25,291 nt of DNA from Phoronis pallida (taxonomy: Eukaryota > Phoronida > Phoronidae). Positions 1 to 25,291 of this stretch are shown one piece after another. The notes under the pieces are model-generated. The model was not told where the DNA came from, did not search any database, and saw only the letters and a program-made list of their open reading frames with translations. The translations under genes and the position numbers were made by a program. The stretch covers positions 1 to 25,291 of the forward strand of contig JAOXYC010246455.1 in NCBI GenBank assembly GCA_028565715.1, read 5' to 3'. The stretch's first letter is position 1, and every line of letters starts with the position of its first letter.

Positions 1-113
1 AACTCTTCCACTCTTGCCCGTATTATATGTAGTACCGTACTAGCTGGGGAGCTGTCTCTCATGTCAGCACTGGCCGCCGGTCATCTCGTTAAGAGTCATC
101 TCAAGTACAATAG
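1..113 (+). CDS. HMGCR: HMG-CoA reductase, penultimate exon (partial, 5' cut by window edge)
   Basis: The frame opens at base 1 and gives 37 residues plus two bases of a split Arg codon. It reads through the blocks [22 protein letters not shown] and KYNR, which are the C-terminal signature of class I HMG-CoA reductase. This enzyme reduces HMG-CoA to mevalonate with NADPH at the ER membrane and sets the rate of sterol and isoprenoid synthesis. The His of VKSH corresponds to the catalytic His (866 in the human enzyme). The exon ends in AATAG followed by the donor gtagga and continues in phase 2 into the exon at 887. The membrane and N-terminal catalytic parts lie upstream of the window. The identification is secure because the block is among the most conserved in the family. 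Confidence 0.95.
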
Positions 114-886
114 GTAGGACATGGTCTTTTTATCACCTGCAGCAAGTTGTAGAACAAAATCCATCCTCATTCAGAAATTGTTCTATTTGCAATAACTTTG
201 TTATATATCCAGCTCCCAGAGTTCGTGTTTGTCTTTCACATACTCGGATCATTGATAGAGCATGTGCAGCGTATGCAGGAAATCAATGTTATACCTTGTG
301 TGCAGCAAGATTTATTTCTGTCCGAATCATCTTAAGTTCAGAGATAGTGCGATTTCCCCCCTTTTTCTTGTTCAGTGTCTGTTACTATGAATTGGGCAAA
401 CCAAATGCTATTTTTGAACAAAAATTTTGTTAAATATACTGTCTCCTCGTTGGTCCTGATTTGGCGTCAAAATTCAAATCAACTAGAAATTTTGTGTATG
501 AGTCCTTTGATGAACATAACTAACTTGCAACTGAGTAAAAAAAATCAAAAAAATCAGCAAGGTGTGATTTCAGAGCTTTTAATCCCAAAAAGGCAACGAA
601 CACAACAGCTCTCAAATCTCCCCTTTACAGATTTTTTTAATTTTGTGACTCAGATGTAAGTAAGTTATGTTCAACAAAGGACAAAATTTCTAGTTGATTT
701 GAATTTTGACGCCAGATCAGAACCAATGAGGAGACAGTGTCTTTAAACTGATTTTAGATCCAACAGTCGTTCCAGGTTGCTTTGAAATACAAATTGAAGG
801 TTTATCTTCTTTCTATTTAAAGAATAATTTGTGTTATGTTTTTTAGTTATTAAATATGAATTAAAAATGATGTTTTTTTGTTTCAG
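114..886 (+). other. HMGCR last intron (773 bp)
   Basis: This GT-AG intron has donor gtagga and a T-rich acceptor tract. More than 300 bp of it is one copy of the TTAA-flanked palindromic element (430-746). I see nothing else coding in it. The 94-residue open frame at 375-659 lies largely inside the transposon and is spurious. Confidence 0.9.
430..746. mobile_element. TTAA-flanked palindromic MITE, copy 1
   Basis: TTAA (430-433) is followed by ATATACTGTCTCCTCGTTGG. The other end is the inverted match, GAGGAGACAGTGTCT then TTAA (743-746). The two halves are inverted repeats of each other through most of the element, so it could fold into one long hairpin. It has no transposase. The TTAA target duplication is typical of piggyBac-type elements, so a non-autonomous piggyBac-like MITE is the likeliest class. 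This is the most diverged copy at its ends. Confidence 0.85.
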
Positions 887-986
887 ATCGAAGTTAAACA
901 TGGCACCCTCTCAAGCATCGATAACATCCACACCGAGTCTAGCCAAGATTGCTGAACCTGGTACATGTACAACAAACGCTTCATAA
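887..986 (+). CDS. HMGCR: HMG-CoA reductase, terminal exon and stop
   Basis: The acceptor tttgtttcag precedes base 887. The first base completes the split Arg codon, then 32 residues follow, starting SKLNM, to a TAA stop at 984-986. The joined segment NRSKLNM matches the vertebrate NRSKINL context, in which the Ser (872 in human) is the AMPK phosphorylation site. The AMPK preferences are kept: Leu at -5, a basic residue at -4 and Met at +4. The Ser is the first full codon of this exon. The remaining tail (Ser, Thr and Pro rich) is not conserved, as is usual after this site. Phosphorylation here is inferred from the family. Confidence 0.93.
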
Positions 987-1117
987 AAAAACACTTCACA
1001 ACTGTGAAAACTGAACACATTAAATGTACACCAATGAACATAGCTGTGAATTTCATCATCAACTCCATCCATTGTATATAATAGCGAATTTTTTTTATAA
1101 TATGATCTCAGAAACAA

Positions 1118-1123
1118 AATAAA
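1118..1123 (+). terminator. Candidate HMGCR poly(A) signal AATAAA
   Basis: This is the first canonical AATAAA after the HMGCR stop codon, 132 bp downstream. HMGCR mRNAs often have long 3' UTRs, and further AATAAA hexamers occur between about 2290 and 2490, so the true end may lie further on. Confidence 0.45.
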
Positions 1124-3426
1124 GTATGATATTATCTTTGCCATGTAAACCAACACAATTGTTTAACTTTAACCACATCTTCGTTTGATAAAACATGTTG
1201 ATGTACAATGAAAATTGATGGGCATCTCCAATTATTTTTAATAAGTAAAAAGGTAGAATATATCGCCATCTTTGAGATCTTCACAAAATACTAGATAATT
1301 TTAAATGAAACAGAAGCATAATGAGGGTTGTTTTGTTAACTAGATTCAAACAATGAAATATTGTTACTTGTATTTCTTTAACCAATCAATGTATTTTACC
1401 TTTGGTCAATGACTGTGGATGTGTTTAATGTCTGAGATGGTCATAAAGTCATTTAATGTATTGTCTCCATAATACACTCTTACTACATGATGGCTGAGTC
1501 AGGGTGGTTTTGAATTAATTAAAAAAAATATCTAGCATTTACTGTATTTTCCTATGAAGTGGCCCAGGCGCTGACACAATATTGTTGAGGAGAGGTGATC
1601 ATTAGGTGGATTACGGTACTTCGATTAGTATGAGTAGATTGAGTACACAATCATTGTTAATTGTAAATATTTTGAATGAAATCCCGGTTCGAGTTGATAA
1701 TTTATTCGTTATTGTAAATTATTATGAATTGGGCATGGTATTTTCATGTCTTTCACAATGTCTTTCTATATAACTGAACATTGATGAAATTATACAAATG
1801 AACAATGTTTCTATGTTTGTTAGTATATGATTTTTTCTGTCTTTTCAAATTTGTTGGTATGTGTAGACATGAATGTTGTTGTCAATGCTAGTGTTGAATA
1901 CGTACTTGGCTTTAAATATTTCTAGTCTAGCAAAATTGCATTCGCACGTCACGTTTAGCAGTAATATTGCCATTCTTCGAGTTAAACACAATTCAGTTTT
2001 TTGGTTAGACTTGAAAGCCAAATGTTGCTGAACACAAAACATTTTCAGCTTTTAAATTATAATGTTACTCCACAAGACTTCATTTCTTGCCTTTTGATTC
2101 AAGTATTTTTTGCTTGATATGGGAGTGTGTTTCTGTACATAAGAAAGAGTTACTTCATTTTTGATCCTGATAAAAAAAATAAAAACGATTCTCGTTAGTG
2201 AGCAGTGTCTCCAATATATACAGAGCAACACATTTTTTTATCACCCACAAAAATGTTTTAATAATTGGCTAATTAGTTCTTCTAGTCACAAATAAAAGTT
2301 CATGTTTGTGGCATGTGGGTAGCTGTCTTTTTTGAATAAATGTTTTAGGTTTGGTGGAATATGAAAATACAAATTGGTTTAATTTGTAGCTAGCTGGTCA
2401 GTATGAAGATGGTATTTGTACTTCTACTTAAATATTTTTGATATTGTTTGGAAATAAATTGTTGTAGTATTCATGAAATTGAAAATAAATCTTTATAAGA
2501 ATTCACTGTTTTGTGGTTACATTTTATGCATACGGTATATATGAATTTTCACATAGTAACACATTTTCTCTAAGGGGTGCACACTTATTTAAGTTATGAA
2601 AAATAGACAGGAAATTTACTTACATTGAAATCTGTGAAGAAAATAAACCAGACTTCGAAATCTCTGATCTGATGGTCCACCTGTGTCTAGAATAAACCTT
2701 GGCTAGATTCAGGAATAATCCACTAAGTGCAAGTCACTCTGAGAAGCACTGTGCGTGCGGCTTGGCCGGATGAGCAATCGGTATTAACTTGATCTACCCA
2801 CAGTTTGCATATACATGCCCGGGAATACATGGCCAAAGTGTACCGGACTCATTCAAAATAAATTTGTCACTTGCTTTTTTTTTCAATTATTTCTTTTGCT
2901 TTTTGCTATTCTTCAAAATAGGCAAATTGTCTATTTGAAAAAGAAAATGTTATTCCATTTTTTCTATTTCGTTGTCCGAATTCAGGAAAAATTTGTGAAG
3001 TTTTTTGTTTAAGCAAAGAGGCTAGTTAGAATGTTTGATTTAAGTTAACTACTTTTGTCAAAATGTAAGTGGCACTTGACTTTGCAAAGGATAGAACAAC
3101 TGAAAAACAGTTTGAAAACGAATGCAAGTTTGAATGTAAACAATGACTGTACGCTAGTGACATCTATCGACATACACAGTAACAAAATCGCCTCAAAACT
3201 CTCCAAATTACAATGAACATTACCGAATGTCTTCGTCGATAATGTTTGCTTAATTTGATTTATTAGAATGGAGTTTTTTCAAAACTGTTTTATCGATAAA
3301 ATAAGCTGTATTTATTCAAAATGATACAATCTTTTTAACATTTTGTTAGCGTTTGGGTTTGAGACTATTATAGACGGCTTGTAAAACTTGATTTCTGCTG
3401 AAAACTGACGCGGATAATGTCTCAAA
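1124..3426. other. Intergenic region between HMGCR and the FRMD3/5-like gene
   Basis: AT-rich DNA with no credible exon that I can see. The first part may be extended HMGCR 3' UTR, because AATAAA hexamers recur near 2290, 2337, 2452 and 2484. The part before 3427 should carry the FRMD3/5-like promoter and 5' UTR. I see no clear TATA box or CpG island. An in-frame TAA at 3415-3417 closes the frame just before the start codon. Confidence 0.6.
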
Positions 3427-22727
<19,301 letters not shown>

Positions 22728-23460
22728 AGGGTTGGTGGATGATGTGATTTTAAATACAAGGGCTTGTATTGATAACCTTTCTATCAATTTAAGGAGAATC
22801 CCACTGCCTTAAATCTTCCAAATGATTACTTTTATGGAAAACCATCAGCTTAAAATGAGTCATTTTCTGTGCTAGAATAATTGAACTTGGGCGTAAAACC
22901 TAAGATGTAAAATGCCTCCAGGAATACTGTCTCACAGACCCACCGTTAAAATCTCAAATAATGAATGACTTTTTAACAAGTAACATGAATGTAGTCAATA
23001 GGATTGTAAGTTTATTTCAAAATTTAAGGGAGAGATTTGAATTTACTTTCTGAATGAGGGAAACTTTACTTTCAGTTTTTAATTTTAATTTGTAACAAAA
23101 CATTCTTTTTGAAGTTATAGAACAATCCAGAGCATGTAACTACACATTGAGCTTTTTAATACGTACGGGTCTTTTATGCGCCGCCTTCTTTTATGAAATT
23201 CATAATTCATATAATTATACTTAGAACGTAGAATTAGTTGTGTAATTATAATTGATTGCTTAATTGAACATTTTTCGTGTTGTGCTTCAGGAGCTGTTGT
23301 TGTTTCACAGAAATTTTAGAATTTGTTGTTAATTACACAGACAGCTTAAAGCGTTGTGTTTTTTAGAAAATTGTTGTTAGTTTTTCAATTCTTATGAGGT
23401 TGTGATTTTATTCCATATTTAGACTGTGAGTATTTGAATTATTCATAATTATTAAATAAA
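22728..23460 (+). other. Probable 3' UTR of the FRMD3/5-like gene
   Basis: AT-rich noncoding sequence after the stop. The first AATAAA is at 23455-23460 and another is at 23872-23877, either of which could end the mRNA. The true end cannot be told from sequence alone. Confidence 0.55.
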
Positions 23461-23520
23461 TAAGATTTGTGGGTATTTGAATTATTCATAATTATTAAAT
23501 ATATAAGATTTGTGGGTATT
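23426..23520. repeat. 43-bp tandem repeat, about 2.2 copies
   Basis: GTGAGTATTTGAATTATTC at 23426 returns as GTGGGTATTTGAATTATTC at 23469, and a third partial copy starts at 23512. It overlaps the first candidate poly(A) signal, and the second copy turns AATAAA into AATATA. Confidence 0.85.
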
Positions 23521-24578
23521 GAATGAATATATACGATTTTATAAAATAAGCCTGTTACGTATTGTGTCACTTTCTATAAGGCCCATGAATAGTATTGGTT
23601 TATGGTTGTATTTGGATGATTCACCTGGTTTAAGCCTTTGGTTAATATTAGAAAATGTTTTAGTTATATTTTATTTGGATCAAAAAATTATTCGTCCACA
23701 TTTGCCTGCTTATAAATTGTAAATTAGAGAAAAGGCGGAAGGATTGTGCGGTGTCTGTCTATTTATTACAAGAGTGTAATGCTGTTGTATTCAATTTTGA
23801 GGTTTTACATGAAAATTTGAATTTGAAAAATAAGACAAAATATCTATTGTCTTACGTGCTCATTCACTTAAAATAAATCAAAAAGACTGTGTGAATTTTA
23901 GTTTATGCTTGATAGTTTATTTTAGTTTATTTTAATTCACATACATTTTCTTACGAGGTTTAATTTGTGTTAATTACCTCATGCATTTAATTTTGTCGTA
24001 ACGTAATGTGCTTAATGAACAAATTAGTTCCATTGATTTGTTTTTGTTTATTTATTGATTTGTGTATGATTGTATATTTTAGGGACCAATTGATGTTGAT
24101 CAAAGTTTAACAAAACAGTGTTTGTTGTATGTCTTGTATTTTAAATCTTGAGTTGTATCTCACCACTATGTGTTTGCATGTTCAGGTTACAACCCCTCCA
24201 ATTGTTATCCAACTGAAATTTTCATGTATCAAAATTCGAATGGTTGTCTAAGAATGGTAATATGCTGAATAGGATCAAGCCAATAGTTTCATGTGAGAAC
24301 ATCTAGTTAAAAACGAAAAAATAAAATGATCTTCCAATTGAAGTATTTGTAAACAAATGTCATACTGTCTCATATTCCTAAGTGTAGTTCCTGTAATTAT
24401 TTTGGTAAATGACACATTTACTGACATGTTCAGGACTAGCGTTACTGTGTCCGTCATGATATCCAAATCTGTTATTCAAGTGTAGGTGGACCCACATCTT
24501 AGGAATTGGTGGGGTTAAAGCACTTAGCATGTGCGTCAAGTATATCCGAGGTCATTATGAGATGAGCAAGGTGAAATG
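23461..24578. other. Downstream noncoding DNA
   Basis: AT-rich sequence without a recognisable gene. It has AATAAA at 23872-23877 and near 24317. Part of it may be extended 3' UTR. Confidence 0.5.
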
Positions 24579-25016
24579 TCAACCTTGCCAGGCATAGGTG
24601 AAAACGATACCATCAAAAAGATGTTCACATATACGTTGTTTCAAAGTGGATTTTTCAGAATCATCCACCGTTTTGCTTTCGACTATGTGAAAATGCACCA
24701 TTTCATGTAATGCCAAAATGTTTGTTGTGTTCGACAGTACAGCCATAATATTTGCAATTTCCTTTGGTCTTATTTGCCAGGCTCCACCAAACCTTGACTT
24801 AAAAAGAAACATTAAGAATCATAATCAAAATACCCTGTATTGTGCCATTGTTAACCAGACATATCTTGTGCATTCCTTCTGTAACTGTTTTAAGGTAAAA
24901 TTTTCTTTTTTTGAAGATGTAGAAAATCCAGATGCTTTTTCTAGTGTGAAAGAACACACGCATGTGTATAAAAAACCTCTGATCAGACCTTGTGACAAAC
25001 AATCTTTCTGAATGCT
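24579..25016 (-). pseudogene. Decayed open frame with two in-frame TGA stops, unknown family
   Basis: One minus-strand frame runs 146 codons from 25016 to a TGA at 24579-24581. It is interrupted only by TGA at 24825-24827 and 24819-24821. The text on both sides is protein-like: KENFTLKQLQKECTRY before and RFGGAWQIRPKEIANIMAVL after, then LHEMVHFHIVESK. Both stops could derive from CGA by CpG decay. I do not recognise the family. A transposon-encoded protein or a retired gene are both possible, and so is chance. Confidence 0.35.
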
Positions 25017-25291
25017 TTATAAGTAGTTATCCTGTAGCTAGAAAAAATGTATACTCGAAAGGGATTTAAAATCTAACAAGGGTATTTTAGTTTGAATCTT
25101 TTGTCCATCACAATTCTGAGAAAACCATTTTCAGAAACGATATGAACAAAACAATTACAAATTGAAGTAATTCAGAATGTATCAAAGTTGAGGTTATGTA
25201 TTGGTGTTTCTGGACCAAGGGTGCCAGAGAATCCCCCGCACAAACTTTGAATCCATCTCGCGAACCACTCATAATTGGTTATTCCCTCTCA

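Noticed and set aside
2815-3012. 65-residue plus-strand frame in the intergenic region
   Set aside because: Low-complexity Phe/Leu/Lys translation of T- and A-rich DNA, with no splice or homology support.

Overview
This is a piece of animal nuclear DNA. It is AT-rich, its coding exons are split by GT-AG introns of about 0.35 to 6.2 kb, and it carries tRNA-derived SINEs and many small palindromic transposons. The best guess is a marine invertebrate (lophotrochozoan or invertebrate deuterostome). That guess is an inference from protein divergence and SINE style; no sequence here fixes the species.

Two protein-coding genes on the + strand can be read with confidence. (1) Positions 1-986 hold the last two exons of HMG-CoA reductase (HMGCR): the C-terminal end of the catalytic domain, with the catalytic His and the serine that AMPK phosphorylates in mammals. 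(2) Positions 3427-22727 hold a complete 13-exon gene for a FERM-domain protein of the FRMD3/FRMD5 type. It encodes 577 residues: FERM lobes F1-F2-F3, a FERM-adjacent (FA) segment, an acidic linker, one transmembrane segment and a conserved short C-terminal tail. All twelve introns have GT donors and AG acceptors and keep frame.

Layout: HMGCR penultimate exon (1-113), intron with a TTAA-flanked MITE (114-886), HMGCR last exon and 3' UTR (887 to about 1150), intergenic DNA (to 3426), FRMD3/5-like gene (3427-22727) with repeat-filled introns, then its 3' UTR and downstream DNA. On the - strand at 24579-25016 there is a decayed open frame broken by two TGA codons.

The introns hold most of what is unusual. 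Four copies of one palindromic TTAA-flanked element lie in the window, three of them in this gene. Other features are several unrelated foldback elements, a near-perfect 55-bp-arm hairpin, a 21-bp minisatellite just behind a splice donor, a tRNA-SINE and a separate tRNA pseudogene in the same intron, and a possible antisense terminal exon in intron 1. The most notable is a 4 x 66-bp tandem array ending exactly at the 3' splice site of exon 7. Each unit copies the splice acceptor and the first bases of the exon, and two of the copied acceptors stay in frame.

The two genes have no known joint pathway. HMGCR is the rate-limiting enzyme of the mevalonate pathway in the ER membrane, and FRMD3/5-like proteins link membranes to the cortical cytoskeleton. 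Their adjacency may be a synteny marker.
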